Translations under genes and position numbers: made by a program | Part shown: positions 47,247 to 56,945 of the stretch, in pieces | Position numbering within the stretch: the stretch's first letter is position 1 | How the letters are laid out: each line of letters starts with the position of its first letter | Source of the DNA: Acidobacteriota bacterium | GTDB taxonomy: Bacteria > Acidobacteriota > Vicinamibacteria > Vicinamibacterales > UBA8438 | DNA length: 57,850 bases | Direction: 5' to 3' | Assembly: GCA_009861545.1 (NCBI GenBank) | Contig: VXME01000050.1 | Coordinates: forward strand, 2,329-60,178 | The notes under the pieces: generated by a model | What the model was told of the DNA's origin: nothing | Database searches by the model: none | Seen by the model: the letters and a program-made list of their open reading frames with translations, nothing else

Positions 47247-48253
47247 TGTGGCGCGACGGACTGCGCGCCGCCGCGCCGCGCGGCGTGGCGCGGCTCATCG
47301 GCGAGAGCGGGCCGATGCGGGAGCTGAAGACGCAGATCCCGCGGGTCGCCGCCGCGCCGTTCCCCGTCGTGATCGACGGCGAGTCGGGCACGGGCAAGGA
47401 GCTGATCGCCCGGGCGATCCACGAGGAGGGGTCCCGCCGCGGGGCGGTGTTCGTGCCGGTCAACTGCGCGGTGCTCGGCGACGAGCTGTTCGAGTCGGAG
47501 CTGTTCGGCCACGCCAGGGGGGCGTTCACGGGTGCGGCGCACGAGCGCAAGGGGCTGCTGGAGCTGGCCTCCGGGGGCACCGTCTTCCTCGACGAGGTGG
47601 CCGAGCTGACGGCGCGCGCCCAGGCCAAGCTGCTGCGCGTGCTCCAGGACGGCGAGATCCGGAGGCTCGGCGAGAACCGCACCCGGCGGCTCGACCTGCG
47701 CGTCGTCGCCGCGACGAACCGCCCGCTCGACGCCGAGGCGGCGGCGGGCCGCTTCCGAAAGGACCTGCTCTACCGCCTCGGCGTCGTCGGGCTGACCGCG
47801 CCTCCGCTGCGCGAGCGCGGGCCGGACGTGGCCCGGCTCACCGACCACTACTGGAAGGACATCGCGTCGGCGGCCGGCAGCCGCGCGACGCTGGCGCGGG
47901 AGACGGTGGCGGCCCTGGCGGCGCACCCGTGGCCCGGCAACGTCCGCGAGCTGCAGAACGTCCTCGCCAACCTCACCGTCACGGGGCCGCGCTACGGCCC
48001 CGTCGGCCCCGACGCCCTCCCGTCCGCCTTCCGGCGAGCGGTCGCCGCCGAACGGCGGCCGACGCTGGCCGAGGCCCGCGAGGATCTCGAACGCGCGATG
48101 GTGCGCGACGCGCTGGGCCGGCACGGCACGGTCGCCCGCGCCGCGGGCGAGCTGGGCGTCACCCGGCAGGGCCTCTCGAAGGTGATGGCGCGGCTGCAGG
48201 TCGACCGCTTCAATCCGGGCCGGGACCACTCGGCCCAGATACCCTCGCGGTAG
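47243..48253 (+). CDS. Sigma-54-dependent transcription activator without sensor domain
   Basis: About 336 residues. The AAA+ domain starts almost at once (LIGESGPMRELKTQI), with Walker A GESGTGKE near residue 46, the sigma-54 contact loop GAFTGA, Walker B GGTVFLDEVAEL, and PWPGNVRELQN. A Fis-type helix-turn-helix ends it (HGTVARAAGELGVTRQGLSK). No receiver or GAF domain is present, so it may be always active or controlled by its partner or level. At the end of the ICE, it could control transfer or host genes. Confidence 0.88.
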   Translation: MMWRDGLRAAAPRGVARLIGESGPMRELKTQIPRVAAAPFPVVIDGESGTGKELIARAIHEEGSRRGAVFVPVNCAVLGDELFESELFGHARGAFTGAAHERKGLLELASGGTVFLDEVAELTARAQAKLLRVLQDGEIRRLGENRTRRLDLRVVAATNRPLDAEAAAGRFRKDLLYRLGVVGLTAPPLRERGPDVARLTDHYWKDIASAAGSRATLARETVAALAAHPWPGNVRELQNVLANLTVTGPRYGPVGPDALPSAFRRAVAAERRPTLAEAREDLERAMVRDALGRHGTVARAAGELGVTRQGLSKVMARLQVDRFNPGRDHSAQIPSR

Positions 48254-48325
48254 CAGGCGCCCGTCCGGCGCGGCCGGTGCGTCGCACGAACTGCGGCGCC
48301 GAGACCCTTCCAGGAAGGAACAATT

Positions 48326-48413
48326 TGCCGGGAGCGACCCCCCGCGATGGGTGTGATTCGGGAACACCCATTACGCCGCCAAACCGCGGGTTTTCGGGGG
48401 GTCGCTCCCGGCA
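48326..48413 (-). other. Third copy of the three-way-junction structure, inverted
   Basis: Read on the minus strand this matches the folds in A and B: outer stem tgccgggagcgaccccccg paired perfectly over 19 bp (48326-48344 with 48395-48413), an inner ccgaaaac region, and an arm atgggtgt/acacccat with loop TCCCGAATC. The TGTTCC...TCACA core matches the other copies. It follows the sigma-54 activator near the presumed right end of the ICE. Confidence 0.55.
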
Positions 48414-48963
48414 TTACGGGCGGCGCAATAGGGTCCGCCCGCTTCCTGCCGAGACGCGCATCCGTCCCGCAAACACGGGCCCTAACGGGGCGCCGACCGG
48501 CCCGGCAGGATGTGATTCGGGCAGTGACAGAGGAGCGTTGACTGAATCACACGCTGGCGTTGGCAAATTGAGGCTGCTTGGTGGGATCTGGTTCTTCATG
48601 CGCGATGGGTTTCCGGAGTTTCGTTCCCAGCCATTTGTACCACGAGGGCCGGATCGTGGTGGTCGCCGCGTTGACCGGCATGGTCCGCACACTGCCGGCG
48701 TAGGGGGCGGGTCGCTGCCGCACAGTTGGCGCAAGCGGCACCGGACGAAGGGTCGTGGCGGCCGGGAAGGAGTTGCCAAGAAACGCACTCCGTCCATCAG
48801 GAACGGCTGGCAGTCGGGGCCATCGCTAGAGCTAGAAACCGTCTGTCCCGCAGTGGTGGCCGAACGCCCGGCAGGAACCCGCAGGACCGCGCTCCGAGCG
48901 AACTGCAGGTGGACTCACTTCCATGGGCTGATTGAGATCGCGCCCGGGCGGGCGCGCGGGTTG
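48414..48963. other. Presumed right boundary zone of the ICE, no gene recognised
   Basis: About 550 bp. ttacgggcgg follows the structure at once, and tgtgattcgg and tgactgaatcac occur near 48510-48550. Open frames are short and share no motif. The attachment site should lie here, because the exporter relic starts at 48964 and belongs to a different gene context. Confidence 0.35.
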
Positions 48964-49649
48964 CTAACGGGCCAGCCTGCCGTCGAAGAGCTGGATCTCG
49001 CGCCGGGCGTGGCCAGCGTAGCGCGGATCGTGCGTCACCATGCAGATGGTCGAGCCCTCGTCGTACAGCGTCTTCAGCAGTTCCATTACCGCCTCACCGC
49101 TCTTCGAGTCGAGATTGCCCGTCGGCTCGTCCGCCAGCAGGATCGACGGCTGGCCAGCAACCGCCCGCGCCACCGCCAGCCGCTGCTGCTGGCCGCCCGA
49201 CAACTGGCTCGGCAGGTGCTTCGCCCGGTGCCCATCTCCACCTTCTCCAGCGCCGCCGTCACCGGAGCCCGCCGCTCCGTCGGCGCCATCCCGCGATACG
49301 TCAGCGGAAGCTCCACGTTCTCATACACCGTCAGGTCGCCGATCAGGTTGAAGCTCTGGAAGATGAAGCCGATCTTCCGGTTCCGCGTCCGCGCACGCTC
49401 CGCCTGGCTCAGTTGCGACACCCCGCGGCCGTTCAGCGTGTAGTCGCCCGCCGTCGGCGTGTCCAGAAGACCCAGGAGCGACAGCAGCGTCGACTTGCCG
49501 CACCCCGACGGGCCGGAGACCGCCACATACTCCCCCGGGTGGATGTCGAGCGTCACCCCGTCGAGGGCGTGCGTCTCCACCTCGTCCGTGTAGAAGACCT
49601 TCGAGACCCCTTCGAGGCGAATCAACGGTTGCCGGTCGTTCCCGGTCAT
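48964..49649 (-). pseudogene. MacB/LolD-type ABC ATPase, frameshift at about 49232
   Basis: The 5' part (ATG 49649) has Walker A GPSGCGKST and the Q-loop GFIFQSFNLI. After VEMG the frame is lost, and LSGGQQQRLAVARAV with Walker B ILLADEPTGNLDS follows in the next frame. Adding one G in gatgggcacc restores VEMGHRAKHLPSQLSGGQ. The enzyme would energise a tripartite macrolide- or lipoprotein-type exporter. The permease expected downstream is absent because the ICE end comes next. Confidence 0.8.
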
Positions 49650-50520
49650 CGTCGTTCAATCCTTACGCGGTCGAACTGATCCCAGGCCGACATGTCCGAC
49701 AGCACGACGCGGTCGCCCGGCTGCAGGCCATCGCGCACCTCGATCGCGCTCACCGACGCGCGGCCCAGGCTGACCGGGGTCCGGGCCGCGTGGGCCCCGT
49801 CGGCCAGCATCCGGAACAGGCTCACCACGCTGTCCTCCTGGCCGAACACCGGACGCCCGACGAAGATCACGTCCTCCAGCCGCTCGAGCTCGATCGTCCC
49901 GTCCACCGTCAGGTCGGGACGCGCCCCCCGCGGCAGCTCCCCGTCCAGCGCCACGTCCACCGTCACCGCCCCGTTCTCCACCGCCGGGTCGATGCGCGCC
50001 ACGTGCCCCGGTATCACGCCGTTCCGCGTGTCCACCAGCGCCCGCTGCCCAATCTGAACGTCCTTGGCCTGCGTCTCCGCAATCCGAAGCTCCGCCTTCA
50101 GCATCGTCGGGTCGCCCACCCGCGCCAGGTTCGTCCCCGTCGTCACCCGCTGCCCCTCGTCGAGCGGAACCTGCTGCAGGACGCCGTGGATCCCCGCGCG
50201 CACACGCAGCGCGTCGACTTGCTGCAACCGCAGCTCGTGCAGCGTCCGCAGCCGGTCTACCTCCGCCTGCTCCACCGCCAACTGCTCGTCCACCGTCTCG
50301 GTCGCCATCTGCAGCCGTTCCTGCTCCAGCTTCAGCCGCGTGTCGTATTCCCGCTCCGTCGCCTCCGACTGCAGGAGCTGAATCGTCGACACCAGCCCCT
50401 GGCTCGCCAGCTCGCGGTCCGCCTCCGCCTGCAGCCGCGCCGACGTCAACTGCGCCTCGGTCGAAGCCAGCGCCGAACGTTGCTCCAGCAGCGCCCGTTC
50501 CACTTCCACCCGCCGCGTCG
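49646..50520 (-). pseudogene. MacA/HlyD-type membrane fusion protein, N-terminally truncated
   Basis: Coiled-coil hairpin (ALLEQRSALASTEAQLTSAR ... LRTLHELRLQQVDALRVRAG), lipoyl-like region (GIHGVLQQVPLDEGQRV), and beta-barrel end. It couples to the ATPase by overlap. The N-terminal membrane anchor and first lipoyl half are missing: at about 50520 the frame meets unrelated sequence, so a deletion or insertion joined the next island here. Confidence 0.75.
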
Positions 50521-50644
50521 TCCAACGCGATCCCGATAGGGCCGAGACTCCGTTCCCGAAGCGCCGGGATTCAGCGACTCAAGATCGGCCGATGGTGGTG
50601 TATGCTTGGCCGTGGTGAAAGCTGCACAACACTGGTGAAGCCCG

Positions 50645-50836
50645 ATGAAGCAGCATCGCCTGACCATCAGTCTCGAAGCCGACGACTACAGGCGCCTCTG
50701 TGTCCTCGCGCGAACAGAAGACCGGTCGCTGAGCTGGCTTGTCGGCCGGGCCTTGAGGGCGTTCCTGGATGAGCACGCCGTTCCCGAACAGCTCGTGATG
50801 CCCGACCGCCCCGAACCCACTGGCCCGAAGCCATGA
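50645..50836 (+). CDS. Ribbon-helix-helix-like small DNA-binding protein
   Basis: A 63-residue protein: basic strand (KQHRLTISLEADDYRRLCVLA) followed by two helices (SLSWLVGRALRAFL), as in CopG/Arc-type repressors. It overlaps the vsr start by 4 bp, so it probably regulates the restriction-modification operon that follows. Confidence 0.65.
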   Translation: MKQHRLTISLEADDYRRLCVLARTEDRSLSWLVGRALRAFLDEHAVPEQLVMPDRPEPTGPKP

Positions 50837-51264
50837 CCGATACGGTTTCGCCCCAAACGCGCAGCCGCATGATGAGCCAGATCCGGAGCACCGAGACGTC
50901 ACCGGAGCGGCAGGTCCGATCGTATCTCCATCGCCACGGGCTTCGGTTCAGAAAGAACGTTGCTGGCCTGCCGGGCCGGCCCGACGTTGTGCTCAAGCGC
51001 CACTCGACGGCGGTCTTCGTCCACGGGTGTTTCTGGCACCAGCACGCGGGATGCCGCGACGGCCGCATCCCTGGGAGCAACGCGGACTACTGGAAACCCA
51101 AGCTGAAGCGGACGCAGGAGAGAGACAGGGCGCATCAGCGCCAACTGCGAGAGGCCGGCTGGCGTGTCATCGTCGTCTGGGAATGTGAGGTCGGTCCTGA
51201 TCGTCTCGGGGTTCTTGCCCGGCAGATCCTCTCTCCAGGCGCCGGGAGCGATCCGCAGTGTTGA
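50833..51264 (+). CDS. vsr: Very short patch repair endonuclease (Vsr)
   Basis: A 143-residue Vsr: RSRMMSQIRSTETSPE, GLPGRPDVVLKRHSTAVFVH, and CFWHQHAGCRD, then WKPKLKRTQERD. Vsr nicks T:G mismatches left by deamination of 5-methylcytosine. It accompanies C5 methyltransferases, and the next gene is one, overlapping by 7 bp. Confidence 0.93.
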   Translation: MTDTVSPQTRSRMMSQIRSTETSPERQVRSYLHRHGLRFRKNVAGLPGRPDVVLKRHSTAVFVHGCFWHQHAGCRDGRIPGSNADYWKPKLKRTQERDRAHQRQLREAGWRVIVVWECEVGPDRLGVLARQILSPGAGSDPQC

Positions 51265-52547
51265 ACGTACTCGACGTTTTCTGCGGAGCCGGCGGTTTTT
51301 CCGAGGGCTTTCGCCAAGCCGGCTTTCGCATCGCCGCCGGCACGGATGTTGACCCCGATGCCTGCGCCACCTACGCGCACAACTTCCCGGACGCGGTGGC
51401 TGTCTGCGGTGATCTGACCGAGGAGGCCATCCGGTCGCGCGTGGTTGACGCCGCCGGAGCTGTCGACGTCGTAGTCGGCGGGCCTCCCTGCCAGGCCTTT
51501 TCGCAGGTTCGCAACCACGACCGCGCGCTCAACGACCCGCGAAACCGGCTCTACCGCGAGTTCCTTTGGCTGCTCGAACGCGTCCAGCCACGCGCGTTCG
51601 CCATGGAGAACGTCCCGGGACTCGCGCAGCTTCGCGTACAGGAACGGATTGCGGAGGATCTCGTTCTTGACGGCAAGTACCGCGTGTCCGTGCAGGAGGT
51701 CGATGCCTGTGATTTCGGCGTGCCGCAGACGCGCAAGCGGCTGCTGTTCATAGGGCTTCGCAGTTCGCTCGGTGCATGCCCGGAAGTCCTCAGCGGCAGC
51801 CGCGCTTCCCAACACCTGCTGCTGGCACGTACCGAGAATGGCTCGGTCGGTTATCAGCCGACGCCAAGCGGCCTCGACGGACGGCGGTTTCTCCGAAGGT
51901 TGCTGGACACCCGGGATGCCTCGATCGTCACGACCCGCCAGGCTATTTCGGACCTAGCCGTCCTCCGATCCGGGCGCCGTGCCGACGATTTGTCGGCCGA
52001 AGATCTCCCGCCCCCCGAGTCCGCTTACCAGCGAGTCATGCGCAACGCGTGCGCCGTGTCCAACGTCAGCGTTCCGCGAATCAACGAGGACACGATTCTC
52101 CGGCTGTCCGCCATCCCCGAGGGTGGCAACTATCTCGACCTGCCTCATGGCCTTCGAGATCGCTACCTGACTGGACAGAGGTGGGGACCCCACAACGGGA
52201 GCGGACGGCTGGGCCGCCGCCACTACTACGCGTATCGCCGCCTGCATCCGGACTTTTGGGCCTGGACTCTCAACACGAAGGCGGACTCCACGTACCATTG
52301 GCATGCCGAGCGTGCACTCTCCGTGCGCGAGTTCGCGAGAATTCAGTCGTTTCCCGACCATTTCAAGTTCCTGACAGACCCGCGCCGCGGTCCAATTCCA
52401 GGCCGAATCCCCGGTGGCGCCGCCCATTCTCGGTACCGCCAGGTCGGCAACGCGGTGCCCCCACTGCTAGCCCTAGCAGTCGCCCGTCAGCTCCATACCC
52501 TGCTCTCATCCGATCCTGTGACACGGAACCGCGGGGCCTCGGTATGA
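51258..52547 (+). CDS. C5 cytosine DNA methyltransferase
   Basis: A 429-residue enzyme with DVFCGAGGFSEGF (AdoMet site), catalytic GGPPCQAFS, ENVPGL, QTRKRLLFIG and the C-terminal RYRQVGNAVPPLLA. The target-recognition region lies at about residues 230-330. Start GTG 51258. Together with Vsr and the following endonuclease it forms a type II restriction-modification system. Confidence 0.95.
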   Translation: MLNVLDVFCGAGGFSEGFRQAGFRIAAGTDVDPDACATYAHNFPDAVAVCGDLTEEAIRSRVVDAAGAVDVVVGGPPCQAFSQVRNHDRALNDPRNRLYREFLWLLERVQPRAFAMENVPGLAQLRVQERIAEDLVLDGKYRVSVQEVDACDFGVPQTRKRLLFIGLRSSLGACPEVLSGSRASQHLLLARTENGSVGYQPTPSGLDGRRFLRRLLDTRDASIVTTRQAISDLAVLRSGRRADDLSAEDLPPPESAYQRVMRNACAVSNVSVPRINEDTILRLSAIPEGGNYLDLPHGLRDRYLTGQRWGPHNGSGRLGRRHYYAYRRLHPDFWAWTLNTKADSTYHWHAERALSVREFARIQSFPDHFKFLTDPRRGPIPGRIPGGAAHSRYRQVGNAVPPLLALAVARQLHTLLSSDPVTRNRGASV

Positions 52548-53590
52548 CGGCCGACACCATCGGAGCGGCAGTCAAGCGGGCGTTCGGTGCGGACAATCGC
52601 GACCGTTTGCTTCGCGAGTACCTGGCTGGCATCGCACCGATTGCCCCCGATACTGCGTGGAAGCACGTCTACCGCCTCTTGCTTTGGATCGACAGCACAA
52701 CCGGGTTGGCGCATTGCTACGAAAGCGACAAGTCCCAGCCGGGCCGGGCCTGGTACGAGCGGTCCTTGCGGTTCCACGCTTGGGTGTCGGCATCCCTCGG
52801 GTCGGCACCGGAGGCTCTGCGATCTGAGATTGACTGGCTCTTTAGGCATGCGTCGCGGGATCTCGCTTCCGGCGCGTCAGCCAGGCAGCAAGAGCGGGCC
52901 AAGCGCCAGCGGGCGCGGACGCCAGGCATGCCGGAGCCGGGACGAGATCCAGAGCTCGAGAACTTGATTCTGAACGCTCTTGCACCTTGGTTGCAGGAGC
53001 CTCCTCCGCCAGATGCGGTGCGGACGCTAACCGAGCGGATCCATCGGCACACGCGTCTGGAGAACAAGCGCAAGAACCTCGTTGGTGAGGGCTTTGAGGA
53101 CGTGCTGGCAGTCCTCATCCGTCTCCTGCCCGCGTCGGCGTTCCGCTTCGTGCGAGCCCGCTGCCCGCTCCACGACATTCCCGGATTCTACGAACCGCGC
53201 GACCGCGAGAAACCTCGCATCGTTGATCTGGCTCTCGTGCGCGGTCCCGAGGATCGTCGTTCCTTGATCACGGCGAAGTGGTCAATCAGGGCCGACCGCG
53301 AGGAGCAATTCGTCAGCGACTGCGCGAGTTACGTTCACCTCGAACGGGCGGGTCAGTCGTTCGATTACGTTCTCATCACGAACGAGTTCGATCCGGCTCG
53401 GTTGGTTGCGGCAGCCGAGCGGCAGCGGGAAGGCAATCCACTGTTCACCAATGTAGTACACGTCAGCACCGACGCGTTGAAGGCCGTCTATGGGGACCGT
53501 CCAAGCCGTTCGTTCGCTCGGGCCCTTGCTCACGTACGTGGCGGGCGCGTTGAGAGCCTTGGCGACTGGCTCTCGCGGCTTCATCGGTAG
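52544..53590 (+). CDS. Restriction endonuclease, PD-(D/E)xK type
   Basis: A 348-residue protein starting at ATG 52544, coupled to the methyltransferase. The C-terminal half has RIVDLALVRG, then LITAKWSIRADREEQFVSD, which resembles the core of Bpu10I-like enzymes with K-W-S in place of E-x-K. A helical N-terminal half resembles a target-binding region. Role inferred mainly from the operon. Confidence 0.7.
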   Translation: MTADTIGAAVKRAFGADNRDRLLREYLAGIAPIAPDTAWKHVYRLLLWIDSTTGLAHCYESDKSQPGRAWYERSLRFHAWVSASLGSAPEALRSEIDWLFRHASRDLASGASARQQERAKRQRARTPGMPEPGRDPELENLILNALAPWLQEPPPPDAVRTLTERIHRHTRLENKRKNLVGEGFEDVLAVLIRLLPASAFRFVRARCPLHDIPGFYEPRDREKPRIVDLALVRGPEDRRSLITAKWSIRADREEQFVSDCASYVHLERAGQSFDYVLITNEFDPARLVAAAERQREGNPLFTNVVHVSTDALKAVYGDRPSRSFARALAHVRGGRVESLGDWLSRLHR

Positions 53591-53723
53591 AGGGCCGCAC
53601 GTCTCCCCCACACCATCCATGGACAATCGCGTTAGCCGTCGCCAGACGCCAGTGACGGCACCGTCAGCGGTCCCGACCGCCTAGGCCGAGGGTCGCAGGC
53701 GCGCCCGCTTAGGATCCCCAAAG

Positions 53724-54689
53724 ATGGGAGAGTTGGAAAAACTCCGGAGCACAGTCCACGACGCAGTCACGGTTGCGAAAGGCCCCGTGCTCTACCGAGG
53801 TGAGAGCCAGAACTACCCGGAAGTGTCGTCAACCCTGCGGCGCAAGTGTGGCCAGTGGCGCCGCCAAGGACAAGACCTGAACAAGCTCCAGGACGTACTG
53901 ACAGACATCGCCAAGAGACACGACAACCCGGACGCAAGGAAAACCAGAAAACCGCGACGCAGTGAACAATTCATCCATGTGTGGTCAGGTGGATACGACC
54001 CAACACAGATGAGTGAGAGTCAAGTGGAATTGATGTGCGAACTCCAGCATTGGGGAGCTGACACCAACCTTATTGACTTTACCAGGAGCCTCGACGTTGC
54101 GATCTACTTTGCGTGCGAGGAGACGTGGCACCGGAACGGCAGGATCATCGTCGTCCAGGAACACGATTGGGCGGCATGGCGCCTTGATGCGAAATCCCCG
54201 TCTCATAGAGTGGAGGCACAGCAGAGCGTGTTTATCCGACCGCCGGATGGTCTCGTCACGCCATGGCGCCAATTCCAGGTGGAAGGGCGCAAAAAGGAGG
54301 CAATCCTGGAAGAGCTCAGCGGTTTGGCGAATCCTATTACCACACCCACGTTGTATAACGACCTTCAAGGATACATACGACTGAGCAAGAGGTATGTGGA
54401 AGGCATGGATTACTATCACGCGGGAGTGTCGTGGCTAGTCGAGTACGAGAATCAATTGGATTCCGGCTCGGACCGGCAAGAGATGCTGGAACGAGCGATA
54501 GAGTCGCTTCGCAAGGCTGCGGAACACCTGCACTGGATTGGGGGCGTGTGGGACCGACTGGCGCTAGCGTACCTGCACTGTAACGACCGGCGGCGCGCTG
54601 CAAGAGCGATCGGGAAGGCGACGCGATTAGGACATCCGCCGCCCCCTCCACAGGTGATGAGGATTCTGCGTGAGCCAGCGGACGAGTAG
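53724..54689 (+). CDS. FRG-domain protein
   Basis: A 321-residue protein. The FRG motif is clear: LYRGESQNYPEVSSTLRR near residue 19, then LQHWGADTNLIDFTRSLDVAIYFAC near 100. FRG proteins are enriched in defence islands and possibly modify nucleic acids or proteins. A helical TPR-like C-terminus (LRKAAEHLHWIGGVWDRLAL) may bind a trigger. Solitary, 130 bp after the endonuclease. Confidence 0.8.
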   Translation: MGELEKLRSTVHDAVTVAKGPVLYRGESQNYPEVSSTLRRKCGQWRRQGQDLNKLQDVLTDIAKRHDNPDARKTRKPRRSEQFIHVWSGGYDPTQMSESQVELMCELQHWGADTNLIDFTRSLDVAIYFACEETWHRNGRIIVVQEHDWAAWRLDAKSPSHRVEAQQSVFIRPPDGLVTPWRQFQVEGRKKEAILEELSGLANPITTPTLYNDLQGYIRLSKRYVEGMDYYHAGVSWLVEYENQLDSGSDRQEMLERAIESLRKAAEHLHWIGGVWDRLALAYLHCNDRRRAARAIGKATRLGHPPPPPQVMRILREPADE

Positions 54690-54843
54690 TCCAGAGGTTG
54701 AGTGTTTTCAACGGACGCGAGATTCGGCGGTCGTTGGCGACACGGACGCAGAGGCCCAGCAGGTCCGCGAAACATGCGGCCCGTACAGTAGGCTACAATT
54801 GGCATATAGCCTCTTCGGTGTGCGTTGAAAGGCAGGCATTGTA

Positions 54844-55701
54844 GTGTCGCTAAACAAGGAAGACGTATGGGCAGACCTAAGGTATGCCCTCGATGAACTG
54901 GACAGCCCTCCCCGCGATATACACAGCAGCTTGACTGATGCAGCACACTTAGATGCACAAACTGAAGAGGAGTTCTTTAATAGACTCTTTCAGATTGGAC
55001 TACTCTCCCTAGCATATTCAAGAGCTAAGACAAGGGCGGATACGAGGAATGCTCACGAGGCAATCGAGAAGGGCCTAAAAGCGATTCTGTTAGACGGCGG
55101 CCTGACACAGAAACGGGTTCGTTCTCGCAGTCACGAGCTACACCGACTGTTGGAGGATGTTCAACAACACAACCCAGCGGCATTCAATGAACTAGAGCGT
55201 TGTTTCGACAGCACTATCCAATATCTGGAAAGCGTCACAACCATCAAACACAATACGAACATCTTGGAGTATTTTCGGAAACATGGCAAATCCGAAGTAT
55301 TTGTGGCCACTAGGTACGCAAGTATCGAGGGTGCTAACAACACGGACGGAGGAATGATCGGCCATGTCTATATGGAGATTATACGTGCACTATTGTCGCT
55401 CTTATTTGGATGGCGCCCGAAGGACATAAACCACCGCATCGAGGAAGAAGCAAGGAAGGCGATACTGGCCGAGAGCAAACGGGATCCGGCTTGGGACGCA
55501 GCGGAGTGGTTGAATCGGGGACCCGTTCGCCCGCGACTAGAAGTCAGGGAGAACCTAAAGGACAATAGAGTGCTACGTGCGGCGCTGCGGAGGTGTGCAA
55601 GAGGATCGAAGGATAGCGGGATTCAGTATTGGGCTGCGACACTCAGGCACAAGCACGTCTTTGCAAGAAGAAAGGCGCGAGCTGAGCACCGGGTCCGGTG
55701 A
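54844..55701 (+). CDS. HEPN-like domain protein
   Basis: A 285-residue protein (GTG 54844). Residues 55-110 resemble HEPN: AHEAIEKGLKAILLDGG followed by RSRSHELHRLLEDV, giving an R-x4-H-like RNase motif. The C-terminus is very basic. HEPN proteins act as RNases in toxin-antitoxin and abortive-infection systems. AT content is clearly above the neighbours, pointing to transfer. Confidence 0.6.
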   Translation: MSLNKEDVWADLRYALDELDSPPRDIHSSLTDAAHLDAQTEEEFFNRLFQIGLLSLAYSRAKTRADTRNAHEAIEKGLKAILLDGGLTQKRVRSRSHELHRLLEDVQQHNPAAFNELERCFDSTIQYLESVTTIKHNTNILEYFRKHGKSEVFVATRYASIEGANNTDGGMIGHVYMEIIRALLSLLFGWRPKDINHRIEEEARKAILAESKRDPAWDAAEWLNRGPVRPRLEVRENLKDNRVLRAALRRCARGSKDSGIQYWAATLRHKHVFARRKARAEHRVR

Positions 55702-55912
55702 GAGTCGATGTGCTCCTCTTTCGGAAGAATAGTTTTTTCGGCCGATGGTTGGCGCGGCGGGTCGCTGAGAATTTTCCGGTTCGGTCAGTCCCTTCTTGTC
55801 GAGCCCTGCGCGACGCCATACGGGTCAATGTCGGCAAGAGGCCGCCGTTGCGACGTGACCGACCAGGCGTGGGGGCTAGAGTGGGTGGTTGGACGAATGG
55901 ACAGGGAAATAG

Positions 55913-56710
55913 ATGGCCGACGTGGTCGCGAGTCGTAGTGTAGGATGGCTGGTGGTGGATAACGACGGAGACGCGAAGACTCCTGTGGAGTTCCACGACT
56001 CGTGGGACAGGATCGCAGCCGCCGACAAGGAGTACAGAGAATTCCTAGACGAGATAGACATGGCGGTACATTCGCAATGGCAGCGCATGATCCGGCAGTC
56101 GCCGGACGAGCCCGATACGACTGAAGTGCGCCTCCTGACCCCGAAGGAACTAGTAGAGCTGTCGGGCCGACCTCGCGTTCTTGCCGGGCAGGTGGCGGAG
56201 AATCTGAGAAGCGCTCTAGACTACGTTGTTTTTCACTTGTCCGAGCGGAACCACAAGAGACTGACCCGCAGGACCCCGGCGTTCATAATAGCCGACGATC
56301 CGATGTCCTTCAAACGGGACAGCCGTAGGAGCTTGGAGTATCTGAAGGAAGACGAGAAGCGTATCATCGAGGGGCTACAGCCGTACCACGGATTTGAGTT
56401 CCTGCAAGTTGTACGCGAAGCATCGAACAAGTCCAAGCATCGCGGCCTGTTGAGGCTTCGGAACTCCGTCAGCAGCAAGGTTGTCGTAGACAGCACAGCC
56501 AATGCGAGCAAGTACGAAGGCTGGTGGCAGTTCCCGCAATCAGATGGAGTGACGGTGTACGTAGTGCGCACCCACCACCAGGTTGCATTGCTGGAAAAGT
56601 ACAATGCAATGATGGCCTTGAAACAAATTGTCGACGGTGTGAGGACGGTGGTCTGGGCGTTTGAGCGGTATCTCTACGCCGGCGAGTTTCCGGTAATCAA
56701 GATTCGGTGA
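55913..56710 (+). CDS. Hypothetical protein, 265 residues
   Basis: From ATG 55913. A mostly helical N-terminal half (SGRPRVLAGQVAENLRSALDY, VVFHLSERN) with LQVVREASNKSKHRGLL resembles the helical core of HEPN-like proteins of unknown function that often stand alone in defence islands. No catalytic motif can be assigned. Confidence 0.5.
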   Translation: MADVVASRSVGWLVVDNDGDAKTPVEFHDSWDRIAAADKEYREFLDEIDMAVHSQWQRMIRQSPDEPDTTEVRLLTPKELVELSGRPRVLAGQVAENLRSALDYVVFHLSERNHKRLTRRTPAFIIADDPMSFKRDSRRSLEYLKEDEKRIIEGLQPYHGFEFLQVVREASNKSKHRGLLRLRNSVSSKVVVDSTANASKYEGWWQFPQSDGVTVYVVRTHHQVALLEKYNAMMALKQIVDGVRTVVWAFERYLYAGEFPVIKIR

Positions 56711-56847
56711 AGGACCGCTCGCACGGCGCCGCCAGAACTTGGTCAACGTCTCCTGCGGGGATTCAGTTACTCAGTATTGTGGAAGCGGTGCGGAAGGTCA
56801 AGACGTGGATGTTGGTGGCAACCGTAAACCTTCCATTTGGTTGGAGG

Positions 56848-56945
56848 GCGCCCCTTGAAGTGGGCATTCGGCTGGAAAGATTGACAGGCGATTAGAGTGC
56901 GCCCCTTGAAGTGGACACTTTCGGCTGGGAGGATTGACAGGCGAT
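56848..56945. repeat. Tandem duplication at the left end of an IS3-type relic
   Basis: A unit beginning gcgccccttgaagtgg and ending ttgacaggcgat occurs at 56848-56892 and again at 56899-56945, 51 bp apart with small differences. It may be the inverted-repeat end of the IS duplicated by a nested or repeated insertion. Confidence 0.6.

Noticed and set aside
48541-48797. Frames in the boundary zone before the exporter relic
   Set aside because: Short, mutually overlapping, no motif; treated as non-coding.
55698-55943. An 81-codon frame between the HEPN-like gene and the next gene
   Set aside because: Arginine-rich composition typical of out-of-frame GC-rich DNA and overlap with the start of the following gene.
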